Shown here one piece after another: positions 36,230 through 45,826 of a stretch of 64,000 nt of DNA. The number at the start of each line of letters is the position of its first letter. Position 1 is the first letter of the stretch. Position numbers and translations under genes: made by a program. Source of the stretch: Chryseobacterium defluvii (lineage in GTDB: Bacteria > Bacteroidota > Bacteroidia > Flavobacteriales > Weeksellaceae); contig NZ_JACHLE010000002.1 in NCBI RefSeq assembly GCF_014204415.1, positions 248,001-312,000 of the forward strand. The letters run 5' to 3'. The notes under the pieces were generated by a model. That model was not told where the DNA came from. It did not search any database and worked only from the letters and a program-made list of their open reading frames with translations.

Positions 36230-36883
36230 TTATTCTTTGAGCCTTGCAATAACATCTAAGCCGCCTTTCGTAATATCCCCTATATTGCATATGATCTCTG
36301 TATCTAATGGGAGAAAAACATCCATTCTCGATCCAAATTTAATGAACCCGAATTCATGTCCTGCCTTTGCTTCATCCCCCTCATTGCAATAAAACATAAT
36401 CCTTCTCGCCACATATCCTGCAATCTGTCTGAAAACCACTTTATGGTTGGTCAGGCTTTCAACGGCAACGGTAGTCCTTTCATTTTCCGTAGAAGATTTT
36501 TCATGCCATGCCACTAAATATTTTCCCGGGTGATATTTTTTATAAATTACCTTTCCGGATACCGGATAGCGACAGATATGTACATTAAGGGGAGACATGA
36601 AAATAGATACCTGGATCACCTTTTCCCTTAAGAATTCCGTTTCCTCCACTTCTTTGATCATCACTACCTTTCCGTCAACGGGGGCAATTACATTTTCCTT
36701 GTGGTCAAGAATTTCACGATTAGGAACCCTAAAGAACCAAAATATCAGACTATAAACAACCAATAAAGGCATAATGACCAATAACGACCATATTTTAAGA
36801 AAATAGACCGCTAAAAACCCGATAATGATAAATAAGATGGTTGCTACGGCAATCGTTCCTTTTGATTCTCTATGCAGTTTCAT
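36230..36883 (-). CDS. psd: Phosphatidylserine decarboxylase
   Basis: Psd converts phosphatidylserine to phosphatidylethanolamine. The 217-residue protein is the short form, with one or two N-terminal membrane helices (about 10-50). It contains NVIAPVDGKVVMIKEV, FMSPLNVHICRYPVSGKV, NERTTVAVES, RQIAGYVARRI and FGSRMDVFLP. In the last, the Gly-Ser bond is the expected self-cleavage site that generates the pyruvoyl cofactor. cdsA ends only 4 nt upstream, so the two phospholipid genes form an operon at the inner membrane. Confidence 0.93.
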   Translation of the reverse strand: MKLHRESKGTIAVATILFIIIGFLAVYFLKIWSLLVIMPLLVVYSLIFWFFRVPNREILDHKENVIAPVDGKVVMIKEVEETEFLREKVIQVSIFMSPLNVHICRYPVSGKVIYKKYHPGKYLVAWHEKSSTENERTTVAVESLTNHKVVFRQIAGYVARRIMFYCNEGDEAKAGHEFGFIKFGSRMDVFLPLDTEIICNIGDITKGGLDVIARLKE

Positions 36884-36887
36884 GAGT

Positions 36888-37760
36888 TTAAATAAATTTT
36901 TCTAAAATAAAATACAAATATACGACAGGCGCACAGATTAAAAAACTATCCAGCCTGTCTAAAACCCCGCCATGCCCCGGAATGATGTTTCCGCTGTCCT
37001 TCACTCCGAAATTTCTTTTCAGCTGGCTTTCCACAAGATCTCCCAACGGAGCAAAACTTGCTACCAGAAATCCTACCACCATCCAGTTTCCACGGAGATC
37101 GGGCTGATACTGCTCAATAAAATAGGACATAACCAATGTCAGGATAACACCTCCGGCATAGCCTTCCCAGGTCTTTTTGGGAGAAATCTTAGGAGCCATC
37201 TTATGCTTCCCAAAAAACTTTCCCGCCAGGTAAGCGAATGTATCGCTGCTCCAGATTAAAATAAACAGAAATAAAACCTCCAGAGAAAACGTTTGCTGAA
37301 TTGTAGAATACTTTGGAAGCCCCAATGCAAAACTGAACGGAAGAGCTACATAAATAACCGTAAAGATCAGCTTTCCGCTGTCAAAATACAGCTCTCTGGA
37401 ATATTTGAACAAAGTAACGACCGCTATGGCAATTAAGGAAAGGGCCAATATCTCGCTTAACCTGAAATTAAAATAAAAATCATGATAAAAATACCTTTTT
37501 GAAAACATATAGAATATGACCATGATCATAGGAAACACTACCCATTTTTCATACCCTTTTCCAAACTTCATGATCTTCATGCATTCCCAAGCACCTACTA
37601 CCATTAATACAGTAATCAGCCCGTAATACAAATACTGCTGCTGAATAAGATCCGGAAAAACACTGTTGATCAGCCGGGCTCCGAGCGGAGAAGTACAAAG
37701 GATGATGATCGCAACGTAAACAATTCCGGAAATGGTTCTTTGTATAAGGTTTTTGTCCAA
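36888..37760 (-). CDS. cdsA: Phosphatidate cytidylyltransferase
   Basis: CdsA makes CDP-diacylglycerol from CTP and phosphatidic acid, the precursor of all phospholipid head-group branches. The 290-residue membrane protein has about eight helices. The family signature is near the C-terminus: SQLKRNFGVKDSGNIIPGHG, then GVLDRLDS, with the Mg-binding Asp residues. SSDTFAYLAGKFFGKHKMAPKISPKKTWEG is also typical. It lies between the LUD protein gene and psd, all on the same strand with short spacers. Confidence 0.95.
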   Translation of the reverse strand: MDKNLIQRTISGIVYVAIIILCTSPLGARLINSVFPDLIQQQYLYYGLITVLMVVGAWECMKIMKFGKGYEKWVVFPMIMVIFYMFSKRYFYHDFYFNFRLSEILALSLIAIAVVTLFKYSRELYFDSGKLIFTVIYVALPFSFALGLPKYSTIQQTFSLEVLFLFILIWSSDTFAYLAGKFFGKHKMAPKISPKKTWEGYAGGVILTLVMSYFIEQYQPDLRGNWMVVGFLVASFAPLGDLVESQLKRNFGVKDSGNIIPGHGGVLDRLDSFLICAPVVYLYFILEKFI

Positions 37761-37783
37761 AATTAAAAATTTAGAGTGGGTGC

Positions 37784-38362
37784 TTAATCCTCAAGCAGCA
37801 ATAAAAAAAGTTTTGTATTGATATTAGAATTATCCAGTTTCGACTGGCTTCCGCTGATGGAAGTAAGATTCTTAATATTTCCGTTTCTTTTTATTTTTCC
37901 CATCGCATCGTTCAGATTATTCACGATCTGGGAAACATTGGCCATTATAATGATCTTATCCGGCAATCTTGAGGAGTGATAATGAAGAATATTATTGTGA
38001 GAAAGCATTACCCTTCCATCATAGGCAATCAGATATTCGCAGGAGATAAACGCAGCATCATTGGAAGATACCAGTTCGGAAGTATAAGGAGACTTGATAA
38101 CATTCAGGAAACTTTGAAGTTCTTTGTCCCAGCAGAATAAGTTATCCACGGCCTCTATTTTAATAATCTGGTTTAAGGTCTGGAGAGCCTCCGCCTCATC
38201 AGCACAATAATTAAAAAACCCTCCGGAATGCGTAAACAATTGCGCAAACTTGTAATCAAGATCCGCATTTTTCAACGAATCCCCAAGCTTCTCCAAACTC
38301 TGTTTGTCCTCTTCTTCAGGCTGGTTGGTAAGTTTGCTAACAATCTTCTTAAATAAACTCAA
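37784..38362 (-). CDS. LUD domain (LutC/YkgG-like) protein
   Basis: The 192-residue protein has an N-terminal SLFKKIVSKLTNQ helix. A LUD fold follows, with SSNDAAFISCEYLIAYDGRVML, HYHSSRLPDKIIIMANVSQIVNNLNDAMGKIKR and a closing NTKLFLLLLED. LUD proteins include the LutB/LutC subunits of lactate oxidation. This stand-alone form is regularly found between ftsH and cdsA in Flavobacteriia and has no known role. No lutA or lutB is near. It is probably co-transcribed with cdsA and psd. Confidence 0.75.
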   Translation of the reverse strand: MSLFKKIVSKLTNQPEEEDKQSLEKLGDSLKNADLDYKFAQLFTHSGGFFNYCADEAEALQTLNQIIKIEAVDNLFCWDKELQSFLNVIKSPYTSELVSSNDAAFISCEYLIAYDGRVMLSHNNILHYHSSRLPDKIIIMANVSQIVNNLNDAMGKIKRNGNIKNLTSISGSQSKLDNSNINTKLFLLLLED

Positions 38363-38437
38363 CTTAACTTATTTTTAGTCTACTTTATACAAAAGTAAAA
38401 AATTAATCATATAGATTCTAAAAAACTGCGCTTAAAT

Positions 38438-38472
38438 ATGAAAAAACCTGGCAATTTTGAACAGCCAGGTTT
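38438..38472 (-). terminator. Terminator of ftsH
   Basis: AAACCTGGC (38444-38452) and GCCAGGTTT (38464-38472) form the stem. Read leftwards it is followed by T residues. It lies 26 nt after the ftsH stop. Confidence 0.85.
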
Positions 38473-38497
38473 ACATTTTGATTATTTTCAGAGATTT

Positions 38498-40480
38498 TTA
38501 AAGTTGCGTTGGGCTTTCCGGAGCCTGAACTTCGCTTTCTTCCTCTTTATCTTTCAAAGGAATGGTATTGGTCACAGGCTTCTCCGTTAATTCCGGATCC
38601 CATGCTCTTTTTCCGAATATTTCTTCCAGATCTTCACGGAATATCACTTCTTTTTCCAGAAGTTTATTCGCTAAAGCATCTAACTTATCTTTATTATCTG
38701 CAAGGATCTGCAATGCTCTCTGATACTGGTTTTCAATGATCGATTTGATCTCAGCATCTATCTTGGTTGCCGTTTCTTCAGAATAAGGCTTGCTGAAAGA
38801 GTATTCTGCCTGGCCCGAGCTGTCATAATAAGAAATATTACCGATATTAGGGCTCAATCCGTAAATGGTAACCATAGCCTGGGCTCTTTTCGTTACTGTT
38901 TCCAGATCGGAAAGTGCCCCTGTTGAAATATTATTAAATATCACCTGCTCTGCTGCTCTTCCTCCCAATGTGGCACACATTTCATCCAATAACTGCTCGG
39001 TAGTCGTCAGCTGTCTTTCTTCCGGAAGGTACCATGCCGCACCTAAAGAGCGCCCTCTTGGGACAATGGTTACTTTTAATAGTGGAGAAGCATGCTCTAC
39101 CAACCACGAAATGGTGGCATGGCCTGCTTCATGATATGCTACTCTCTTCTTTTCAGAAGGTTTGATCGCTTTATTTTTCTTCTCAAGACCGCCGATAATT
39201 CTGTCTACCGCATCCAGAAAATCCTGTTTCGTTACGGACTCATGATTGTTTCTTGCTGCAATAAGGGCTGCCTCATTACAAACATTTGCAATATCCGCTC
39301 CACTGAAGCCGGGAGTCTGCTTGGCAAGAAATTCCCTGTCTACACTGCCATCAAGCTTGATTTTCTTTAAATGAACATCAAAGATCTGTCTTCTTTCATG
39401 CAATTCAGGAAGGTCCACATAAATAGAACGGTCAAAACGCCCGGCTCTCATTAATGCTTTATCCAAGATATCAGCTCTGTTGGTTGCCGCCATTACAATA
39501 ACGTTGGTATCTGTCCCGAAACCATCCATTTCCGTAAGAAGCTGGTTCAGCGTATTTTCTCTTTCATCGTTTCCGCCGGAGAAATTGTTTTTTCCTCTTG
39601 CACGTCCTATTGCATCAATCTCGTCGATAAATATAATGGCCGGAGATTTTGCTTTAGCCTGAGCAAACAGGTCCCTTACTCTGGAAGCTCCTACTCCAAC
39701 GAACATCTCAACGAAGTCTGACCCTGAAAGGGAAAAGAACGGAACTTTAGCTTCACCAGCTACGGCTTTTGCCAATAATGTTTTACCTGTTCCCGGAGGA
39801 CCTACCAGAAGAACTCCTTTAGGAATTTTACCTCCCAGCTTGGTATATTTTTCAGAGTTTTTAAGGAAATCCACAACTTCCTGAACTTCTTCTTTAGCTC
39901 CTTCCAATCCTGCAACATCTTTAAAGGTTACCTGGATTCTTTCTTTCTCATCAAAAAGTTTTGCTTTAGATTTCCCGATAGAGAATATTTGACCACCAGG
40001 GCCACCGCCACCGCCCATTCTCCTGAACAGAAGGAAATAGAACAGTCCTAAAATAGCGATCCAGATCAATGCCGACACCAGGATATCCATGAATGGGCTC
40101 TTGCCTGCTCCATAGTCTTTGGTTGTCTTAATTGCGGTATTTTGTTCTTTTATGGTATCAAATTTTTTCAGGAAAAGCTGAAGGTCACCATATTTTACCG
40201 TGTAATCTGCTTTCGGAGCCATATTGAATGCTGAAAGCGGATCAGTTTCGGTGGTTTTTTTCACCATTGCCGTTTTGGCAGCCTGTGTAAGAAATACATC
40301 GGCTTTTTCAGTGTCTTTATATATTATAACATTCTGAATTTTCCCTGACTGCATCACTTTGAAAAATTCATCTTCATCTATAGATTTTGCATTATTATCA
40401 CCAAAAAAATTGGGAATAAAGAATAACAAAAGTGCTATGATCGCAATCGGAAAAAACCAGTTAAATCCTTTATTGTTCAT
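38498..40480 (-). CDS. ftsH: ATP-dependent zinc metalloprotease FtsH
   Basis: FtsH is a hexameric inner-membrane protease that degrades unassembled membrane proteins and short-lived regulators. The 660-residue protein has two membrane helices (about 9-25 and 128-150) around a periplasmic domain. The AAA module follows, with Walker A GPPGTGKT, Walker [12 protein letters not shown], and the SRH region with RAGRFDRSI. The peptidase domain has the zinc motif HEAGH. The linker before the AAA module is Gly-rich (MGGGGGPGG). rsfS lies just upstream on the same strand (16 nt), the usual flavobacterial order. Confidence 0.97.
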   Translation of the reverse strand: MNNKGFNWFFPIAIIALLLFFIPNFFGDNNAKSIDEDEFFKVMQSGKIQNVIIYKDTEKADVFLTQAAKTAMVKKTTETDPLSAFNMAPKADYTVKYGDLQLFLKKFDTIKEQNTAIKTTKDYGAGKSPFMDILVSALIWIAILGLFYFLLFRRMGGGGGPGGQIFSIGKSKAKLFDEKERIQVTFKDVAGLEGAKEEVQEVVDFLKNSEKYTKLGGKIPKGVLLVGPPGTGKTLLAKAVAGEAKVPFFSLSGSDFVEMFVGVGASRVRDLFAQAKAKSPAIIFIDEIDAIGRARGKNNFSGGNDERENTLNQLLTEMDGFGTDTNVIVMAATNRADILDKALMRAGRFDRSIYVDLPELHERRQIFDVHLKKIKLDGSVDREFLAKQTPGFSGADIANVCNEAALIAARNNHESVTKQDFLDAVDRIIGGLEKKNKAIKPSEKKRVAYHEAGHATISWLVEHASPLLKVTIVPRGRSLGAAWYLPEERQLTTTEQLLDEMCATLGGRAAEQVIFNNISTGALSDLETVTKRAQAMVTIYGLSPNIGNISYYDSSGQAEYSFSKPYSEETATKIDAEIKSIIENQYQRALQILADNKDKLDALANKLLEKEVIFREDLEEIFGKRAWDPELTEKPVTNTIPLKDKEEESEVQAPESPTQL

Positions 40481-40496
40481 TTATACTTTTTAAAAT

Positions 40497-40865
40497 TTAA
40501 AATTCATTTTCTATTCTGGTGATCTTTGCATCACCCCAGAGTTCTTCTATATCGTAGTATTCGCGTACCTGCTTTTGAAATATATGAACTACCACCGAAA
40601 CATAATCTACCAAAACCCACATTGCATTTTCGGTACCCTCTACATGCCAAGGCCTTTCTTTGAGTTCGTTTCTTACTTTTTTCTCAACACTTCCTGCCAG
40701 GGCAGCAACCTGCGTGTTGGAATTTCCGCTGCATATCACAAATGTCTCTGCTACTGAATTTTCAATGTTTGAAAGGTCAAAGATCATGATATCTTCCCCT
40801 TTTACATCCTGGATAGCTTCAACGATTTTATCTAATAATTCTTGCTTTTCTGCTGTTTTATTCAT
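40497..40865 (-). CDS. rsfS: Ribosome silencing factor RsfS
   Basis: The 122-residue protein of the Iojap/RsfS family binds ribosomal protein L14 and blocks subunit joining when nutrients are short. Motifs include DIMIFDLSNIENSVAETFVICSG, RPWHVEGTENAMWVLVDYVSVVVHIF and REYYDIEELWGDA. The length is normal. It is the first gene of an rsfS-ftsH operon with a -7 box at 40886-40893. Confidence 0.95.
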   Translation of the reverse strand: MNKTAEKQELLDKIVEAIQDVKGEDIMIFDLSNIENSVAETFVICSGNSNTQVAALAGSVEKKVRNELKERPWHVEGTENAMWVLVDYVSVVVHIFQKQVREYYDIEELWGDAKITRIENEF

Positions 40866-40885
40866 TAAAAAAATACTATAATCTG

Positions 40886-40893
40886 CAAATTTA
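40886..40893 (-). promoter_or_regulatory. -7 promoter box (TAAATTTG, minus strand) of rsfS-ftsH
   Basis: A perfect TAnnTTTG element sits about 20 nt from the rsfS start codon. No TTG at -33 is seen. Confidence 0.55.
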
Positions 40894-40952
40894 TTGTTTT
40901 TTCTTTACTTTAGCCTTACTTTTAGGCGCTGAAAGTCTTAAAGTTTTCTTAA

Positions 40953-41663
40953 ATGAGCGAACTGTTTTACCTAAAAGAGTGTTCTTCTACTAATGACGAA
41001 ATTCCCAAATTTTTACTTTACGGAGGTTCAGATTTTGTAAGCCTTTATACATTCAACCAAACCAAAGGAAGAGGACAGTATGGAAATAGCTGGGCATCAG
41101 CTCCTGAACAAAATTTAGCGTACACGTTAGCTGTGAATACCTTAAACTCCAATGTTCCTGATAGTCTATTCAATTATTATACCGCAAGCAGTATAAGAGA
41201 ATTTCTTGCCAATTTGACTGGAAATCCCGTGAAAATAAAGTGGCCGAATGATATTATCCTTAAAAATAAAAAGATCGCCGGGATTCTGATTGAAAAGAAA
41301 AAAATCCATAATCAGAATTATTTTATCATTGGGGCAGGTATTAATATTCTTCAGGAAAAATTTGAAATTCCCAATGCAGGCTCTCTCTTAACGCAGGTAG
41401 GCAAACATTTTGACCTGAAAACATTTACAACACAACTGCATGATTTTCTGACAGAAAAACTAAATCATATTCCTTCTGAACGGGAAATCATGGATGAGTT
41501 CAATGCCAATTTATTCCGCAAAGATGAGATCTCTGTATTCGAGATCGGAAAAGAAAGACAAAATGGCATTATACGATCTGCCGACGAAAAGGGTGAGATA
41601 CGGATAGAACTGGAAGATGGCTTAAAATCCTTTTACCATAAGGAAATAAAGCTTCTTTACTGA
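40953..41663 (+). CDS. birA: Biotin--[acetyl-CoA-carboxylase] ligase
   Basis: BirA attaches biotin to the carrier protein of acetyl-CoA carboxylase. The 236-residue protein has the catalytic domain only and lacks the N-terminal DNA-binding domain of E. coli BirA, so it should not act as a repressor. The biotinyl-AMP loop is KGRGQYGNSWAS. KWPNDI, KIAGILIE and FIIGAGINI follow in order. A C-terminal SH3-like domain is present. Its last 7 nt overlap the end of the convergent permease gene. It is divergent from rsfS. Confidence 0.94.
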   Translation: MSELFYLKECSSTNDEIPKFLLYGGSDFVSLYTFNQTKGRGQYGNSWASAPEQNLAYTLAVNTLNSNVPDSLFNYYTASSIREFLANLTGNPVKIKWPNDIILKNKKIAGILIEKKKIHNQNYFIIGAGINILQEKFEIPNAGSLLTQVGKHFDLKTFTTQLHDFLTEKLNHIPSEREIMDEFNANLFRKDEISVFEIGKERQNGIIRSADEKGEIRIELEDGLKSFYHKEIKLLY

Positions 41664-42769
41664 TTGGCCCGTCTCAGGTATAAAATTAATGCTAAAGGCA
41701 AAAATATGAGATTCGGGAACCACATAGCCAAAGCAGGGCTCATGCTTTTATTCTCTGAAACCACCTTCAACGCCTCAAATGAGAACACGAAAATAAATGC
41801 CAGGGAAATCCCGACGGCAAGGTTGATACCCAAACCACCCCTTCTTTTCTGGGAAGAAAGTGAAAGTGCCAGAAAAGTGAGGATAACAATAGAAACAGGC
41901 ATAGATGTCCTCTGATAAAGCTCATTAAGGTGGGCATTGAGGTTACTGTTCCCTTTTTCTTTTTCTCGCTGGATGAACTTAAGCAATTCCGGTGTTGTTT
42001 TATTCTGCCCAAGCAACTCGTTCGGAAAAAGTTCTTCCGGGGCATGTCCATAACTTTTTCTTAGTTCAAATCCGTTACCCAGTTTTTCGGAGTCATCTTT
42101 ATTGATGGTCTTTTCCAGATAGTTGTTCAATACAAACTGCTTTTTGTCTTTATCCCAATATACTTCATTAGATTTAAGCTCATAGGTCATTTTTCTGTTC
42201 TTATCGAACTGCTGAAAGATAAACCCTGAACCTCTTCTCTCTCTTTTATTCCATGTATTGATAAAGATGTATTCTGTTTTGCTTAATTGTGCGGAAACCG
42301 GAGCCGTTCCCAATACTTTTTCTTTATTGGCTGCATTATAGGTGTATGCTTCCAATTCATTTTTTTTAATATTAGCCCACGGTAAGACAAAATGGTTAAC
42401 CACTAATGATATGGATGCAATAAATAATGAAGTGATCAGATAAGGCCTTGCAAACCTGTGAAAACTGGCACCGCTGCTGATCACGGCAACAATCTCCGTA
42501 TTATTGGCCATTCTGGATGTGAAATAAATGACGGAAATAAACACCAGGATAGACAAGAATGTCATAACGAGATTGATGATCCAGAAAGGATAGAAATGAA
42601 CCAGAAAATAAGCCAGATCCAGTTTCGGATCTATAAGCTTGGCATTCTCAATTCTTGGGATTTTCTGTTGAACATCGATCACCAATACCACTATAGACAG
42701 CAGGATCAGCATGAAACTAAAGGTTCCAAGGTATTTTCCGATGATATATCTGTCTATAATTTTAAGCAT
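41657..42769 (-). CDS. LptF/LptG family lipopolysaccharide permease
   Basis: The 370-residue inner-membrane protein has about six helices in the LptF/LptG (YjgP/YjgQ) arrangement. Three are N-terminal (TFSFMLILLSIVVLVIDV and others), then a periplasmic beta-jellyroll domain (about 125-270), then three more helices. It forms part of the ABC complex that extracts LPS from the inner membrane. Bacteroidota carry two such genes and sequence reading alone cannot tell LptF from LptG. The 3' end overlaps birA by 7 nt. tgt lies directly upstream (12 nt), so the two are co-transcribed. Confidence 0.88.
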   Translation of the reverse strand: MLKIIDRYIIGKYLGTFSFMLILLSIVVLVIDVQQKIPRIENAKLIDPKLDLAYFLVHFYPFWIINLVMTFLSILVFISVIYFTSRMANNTEIVAVISSGASFHRFARPYLITSLFIASISLVVNHFVLPWANIKKNELEAYTYNAANKEKVLGTAPVSAQLSKTEYIFINTWNKRERRGSGFIFQQFDKNRKMTYELKSNEVYWDKDKKQFVLNNYLEKTINKDDSEKLGNGFELRKSYGHAPEELFPNELLGQNKTTPELLKFIQREKEKGNSNLNAHLNELYQRTSMPVSIVILTFLALSLSSQKRRGGLGINLAVGISLAFIFVFSFEALKVVSENKSMSPALAMWFPNLIFLPLALILYLRRANQ

Positions 42770-42781
42770 CTTATTTTTTAT

Positions 42782-43912
42782 TTAAAGCCGTTGTCTCAAA
42801 ACCGGCACCACTGATTTTTTCCATTCATAAAAATCGCCTGCTATAATATGCTCTCTCGCCACTTTCACCAGATCCAGATAGAAGGCAAGGTTATGGATAG
42901 AAGCAATCTGTTTGGCCAAATATTCTTTTGAAACGAATAAGTGACGCAGATAGGCTTTTGAGTATTCTTTATCTACAAAACTTGTCCCAAACTCGTCCAA
43001 AGGCGAAAAGTCGCGTTTCCATTTTTCATTTTTAAGGTTCATTACACCCTGCCATGTGAAAAGCATTGCATTTCTGGCATTTCTTGTAGGCATTACACAA
43101 TCCATCATATCAATTCCCAAGCCAATAGATTCCAGTATATTCCAGGGAGTTCCCACTCCCATCAGGTATCTTGGCTTTTCTTTGGGAAGGATATCCGTAA
43201 CCTCATCTGTGATCCTGTACATCTCTTCTTCCGGCTCCCCTACGGAAAGTCCACCGATCGCATTTCCCTCTGCCCCTGCTTCGGAGATCACTTCGGCAGA
43301 GATCTTTCTCAGGTCTGAATAGGTAGATCCCTGAACAATAGGGAAAAGCCTTTGCTGATGGCCGTATAATTCTTTATTCTGTTCAGTCCATTCGATGCAC
43401 CTTTTCAACCAGCGATGGGTAAGCTCCATGGATGATTTGGCCTGATTGTATTCGCACGGATAGGGCGTACACTCATCAAAAGCCATAAAAATATCTGCTC
43501 CGATCTGTCTCTGGATCTCCATAGATTTTTCCGGAGAGATGAAATGATAGCTTCCGTCAATATGGGACTTGAATTTCACGCCTTCTTCTGTCATTTTCCT
43601 GCTGCTGGCCAAAGAAAACACCTGAAAACCTCCTGAATCGGTAAGAATAGGAAGATCCCAGTTCATAAATTTATGCAGCCCTCCTGCTTCCTGCATAACA
43701 TCCATGGTAGGGCGCAGATACAGGTGATAGGTATTTCCCAGAATGATCTGGGCTTTAATGTCTTCTTTTAATTCTCTCTGATGAACTGTTTTTACACTGG
43801 CAACAGTCCCTACCGGCATAAAAATAGGCGTCTGGATCTTACCGTGATCTGTAGAGATCTCTCCGGCCCGGGCCTTTCCTTCAGAGGTTTTTTCTATATT
43901 AAAAAATTTCAT
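42782..43912 (-). CDS. tgt: Queuine tRNA-ribosyltransferase
   Basis: Tgt exchanges guanine-34 in the anticodon of tRNA Asp, Asn, His and Tyr for the queuosine precursor preQ1. The start at 43912 gives 376 residues, the usual family length. The frame continues 16 codons upstream without family resemblance. Motifs include ILTDSGGFQVFSL (catalytic Asp), FDECTPYPCEY, GIVQG-like FPIVQGSTY and AIGGLSVGE. MGVGTPWNILESIGLGIDMMDCVMPTRNARN contains the nucleophile Asp. The usual C-terminal Cys3-His zinc motif is not obvious in the closing segment. Confidence 0.94.
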   Translation of the reverse strand: MKFFNIEKTSEGKARAGEISTDHGKIQTPIFMPVGTVASVKTVHQRELKEDIKAQIILGNTYHLYLRPTMDVMQEAGGLHKFMNWDLPILTDSGGFQVFSLASSRKMTEEGVKFKSHIDGSYHFISPEKSMEIQRQIGADIFMAFDECTPYPCEYNQAKSSMELTHRWLKRCIEWTEQNKELYGHQQRLFPIVQGSTYSDLRKISAEVISEAGAEGNAIGGLSVGEPEEEMYRITDEVTDILPKEKPRYLMGVGTPWNILESIGLGIDMMDCVMPTRNARNAMLFTWQGVMNLKNEKWKRDFSPLDEFGTSFVDKEYSKAYLRHLFVSKEYLAKQIASIHNLAFYLDLVKVAREHIIAGDFYEWKKSVVPVLRQRL

Positions 43913-43985
43913 TCGTAGACTTTTTTTATTTCCTGCCATTGGTGGCCGATGTTTTGCCAAACAGAATATGTTCCTGCATCATTAT

Positions 43986-44354
43986 TTATTTCGCAAAAGA
44001 AGGAACGTTTTCCCCTTTCTTCAACTTATCTTTTATATATTGATTGGCTTTCGGGTCTTTTTCCAGTAATTTTTTCTGGGCTTCATCCGCAATAGCATCC
44101 ATTTTATTCCTGATCACATAATATTTATAGCTTTCTACAAAATCCACAGGCTTTACCTGATGAGACTGAAGGACAAACCTTGTCCCGCTTTCCAGATTGG
44201 TTCCCTGAAACATGAAGATCGCCTGATCATTAATGGCTAAATCTGCAAGAATTTCGGACATCATATTTTCATCAACAAGATTTTTCGGTTTGTCGATATA
44301 GTCGGTGCAGGAAAATAATCCTATCATCATAAAAATGAATATCAGTTTTCTCAT
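43986..44354 (-). CDS. DUF4296 lipoprotein
   Basis: The 122-residue protein has a lipoprotein signal peptide (MRKLIFIFMMIGLFSC, Cys16). The DUF4296 core NLVDENMMSEILADLAINDQAI, then ESYKYYVIRNKMDAIADEAQKKL, resembles a small helical periplasmic protein. Its function is unknown. Start 44354 forms an ATGA overlap with the stop of the upstream glycosyltransferase, a sign of translational coupling, so the 8 earlier codons of the open frame are not used. Confidence 0.85.
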   Translation of the reverse strand: MRKLIFIFMMIGLFSCTDYIDKPKNLVDENMMSEILADLAINDQAIFMFQGTNLESGTRFVLQSHQVKPVDFVESYKYYVIRNKMDAIADEAQKKLLEKDPKANQYIKDKLKKGENVPSFAK

Positions 44355-45067
44355 AATCTGTTGATCAATGATTTCCATTTCAAATTTAAGACCCCAAAAA
44401 CAGCTTCATGGATGATCCCGCCATTCATTTTGCTTTCACCCAAAACCCTGTTTGTAAAAATAATAGGTTCTTCCACTATTTTGAACCCTTTCTTATACGC
44501 CCTGAATTTCATTTCGATCTGAAATCCATATCCTTTCAGCCTTACATTATCCAGTCCGATCTCTTCAAGGACTTTTCTTGAAAAGCAAACGAAACCTGCC
44601 GTGGTATCATGAATTGGCAGTCCCAGGATAAATCTTACATATTTGGACGCAAAATAGGAGAGCAACACTCTTCCCATGGGCCAGTTCACCACATTCACTC
44701 CTTTTGAATACCGGGAACCGATAGCCATATCGGCCTGTAAACAGGCATTATATAGTTTCGGGAGGTCATTTGGGTTATGAGAAAAATCGGCATCCATCTC
44801 AAAAATGTAATCATAATTATTCTGAATAGCCCATTTGAACCCATGAATATATGCCTTTCCCAAGCCATCTTTTATATGCCTTATCGACAAATGCAGATGA
44901 TGGGGAAATTTTTTCTGCAGATCCTTCACCACTTCAGCTGTTCCGTCAGGTGAAGAGTCATCCACCACCAGAATATGAAAGTCATTTTCCAAAGCAAAAA
45001 CCGCAGAAATAATATTTTCAATATTTTCCTTCTCGTTATATGTCGGAATAATGACCAGTTTTTTCAT
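44351..45067 (-). CDS. Polyprenol-phosphate mannosyltransferase (DPM1-like, GT2)
   Basis: The 238-residue cytoplasmic-face glycosyltransferase starts MKKLVIIPTYNEKENIENII. It has VVDDSSPDGTAEVV, FEMDADFSHNP (DxD metal site), GSRYSKGVNVVNWP and TAGFVCFSRKVL, the pattern of polyprenol monophosphomannose synthase. It transfers mannose from GDP-mannose to undecaprenyl phosphate to feed periplasmic glycosylation. The membrane helices of the GtrB type are absent. Start 45067 is preferred because 15 upstream codons fall before the conserved first strand. It overlaps the DUF4296 gene by ATGA. Confidence 0.88.
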   Translation of the reverse strand: MKKLVIIPTYNEKENIENIISAVFALENDFHILVVDDSSPDGTAEVVKDLQKKFPHHLHLSIRHIKDGLGKAYIHGFKWAIQNNYDYIFEMDADFSHNPNDLPKLYNACLQADMAIGSRYSKGVNVVNWPMGRVLLSYFASKYVRFILGLPIHDTTAGFVCFSRKVLEEIGLDNVRLKGYGFQIEMKFRAYKKGFKIVEEPIIFTNRVLGESKMNGGIIHEAVFGVLNLKWKSLINRL

Positions 45068-45121
45068 TTCAGTTTGCAAAGATAGTTTATTTAACCTTTT
45101 TATTTTATACAAAATAATCTA

Positions 45122-45129
45122 TAATTTTG
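45122..45129 (+). promoter_or_regulatory. -7 promoter box (TAATTTTG) of the DUF4271 gene
   Basis: A perfect TAnnTTTG match lies inside the open frame that starts at 45051. Translation must therefore begin downstream, near 45144. Confidence 0.5.
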
Positions 45130-45143
45130 CAAAAAACATTCCG

Positions 45144-45812
45144 TTGCCGTTATCACAAAATTTTATAAATCACATAAGGATACCTGAAAACAACGATTGG
45201 GTGATCTTTATATTGCTGGGCTGTGTCTTTTTATATATTTTTATGATGAATGTCATAGAAAGGGATGCCAATTTGAAAGACTTTTTGCTTCAGAAATATT
45301 TTGACTCAAGCAATAATCTTCCAAGCTGGATCATAACATCCTGTGTCACTACTCTTACTTTAGCTGTTCTGGTATCCCAGTATATACCTATTGTTCCAGA
45401 ATATATTGCCGATCTGCAGATTTTGGGTTATCAGCTGAATAAAATCGGGTATAGCTTATTAGCAATCCTATTTTTTTATCTGTCAAAATCTACTTTAGGC
45501 TTTTTATTTTACCAAAGTATCGGGGATGGAAAAAAATGGTCCGTTTTCTATTTTACTTCTACCAAATTTTATTTCATCCTGTCATTTTTACTGATCATTT
45601 TATGTATCGTTCATTATTATTTCCCAATTGACAGAAATAAAATATTCCTGTATTATATATTCTTTTTTTCTATCGTATTCATTTTCAAAGTTTTTTTCTA
45701 TTTATTTCACAAAAACAACATCTTACCAGAAAAATGGTATTATAAATTTTTGTATATTTGCACCCTCCAAATCGCGCCTTTATTGTTGCTTTGGAAATTA
45801 TTATTTTTTTAA
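45144..45812 (+). CDS. DUF4271 membrane protein
   Basis: About 222 residues. After LSQNFINHIRIPENNDWVIFILLGC there are six or so hydrophobic helices, and the end is LQIAPLLLLWKLLFF, matching the DUF4271 family of Bacteroidota. Its function is unknown. It is almost always next to hemD, as here (14 nt). The open frame extends to 45051, but a promoter box at 45122-45129 and overlap with the divergent glycosyltransferase argue for a later start. The TTG at 45144 is the best in-frame choice, though a neighbouring ATT cannot be excluded. Confidence 0.75.
   Translation: MPLSQNFINHIRIPENNDWVIFILLGCVFLYIFMMNVIERDANLKDFLLQKYFDSSNNLPSWIITSCVTTLTLAVLVSQYIPIVPEYIADLQILGYQLNKIGYSLLAILFFYLSKSTLGFLFYQSIGDGKKWSVFYFTSTKFYFILSFLLIILCIVHYYFPIDRNKIFLYYIFFFSIVFIFKVFFYLFHKNNILPEKWYYKFLYICTLQIAPLLLLWKLLFF
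45753..45760 (+). promoter_or_regulatory. Possible internal -7 box (TATATTTG) before hemD
   Basis: A perfect TAnnTTTG match in the last codons of the DUF4271 gene would give hemD its own transcript with a 60-nt leader. Confidence 0.4.
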
Positions 45813-45826
45813 TATAGTCAATAACG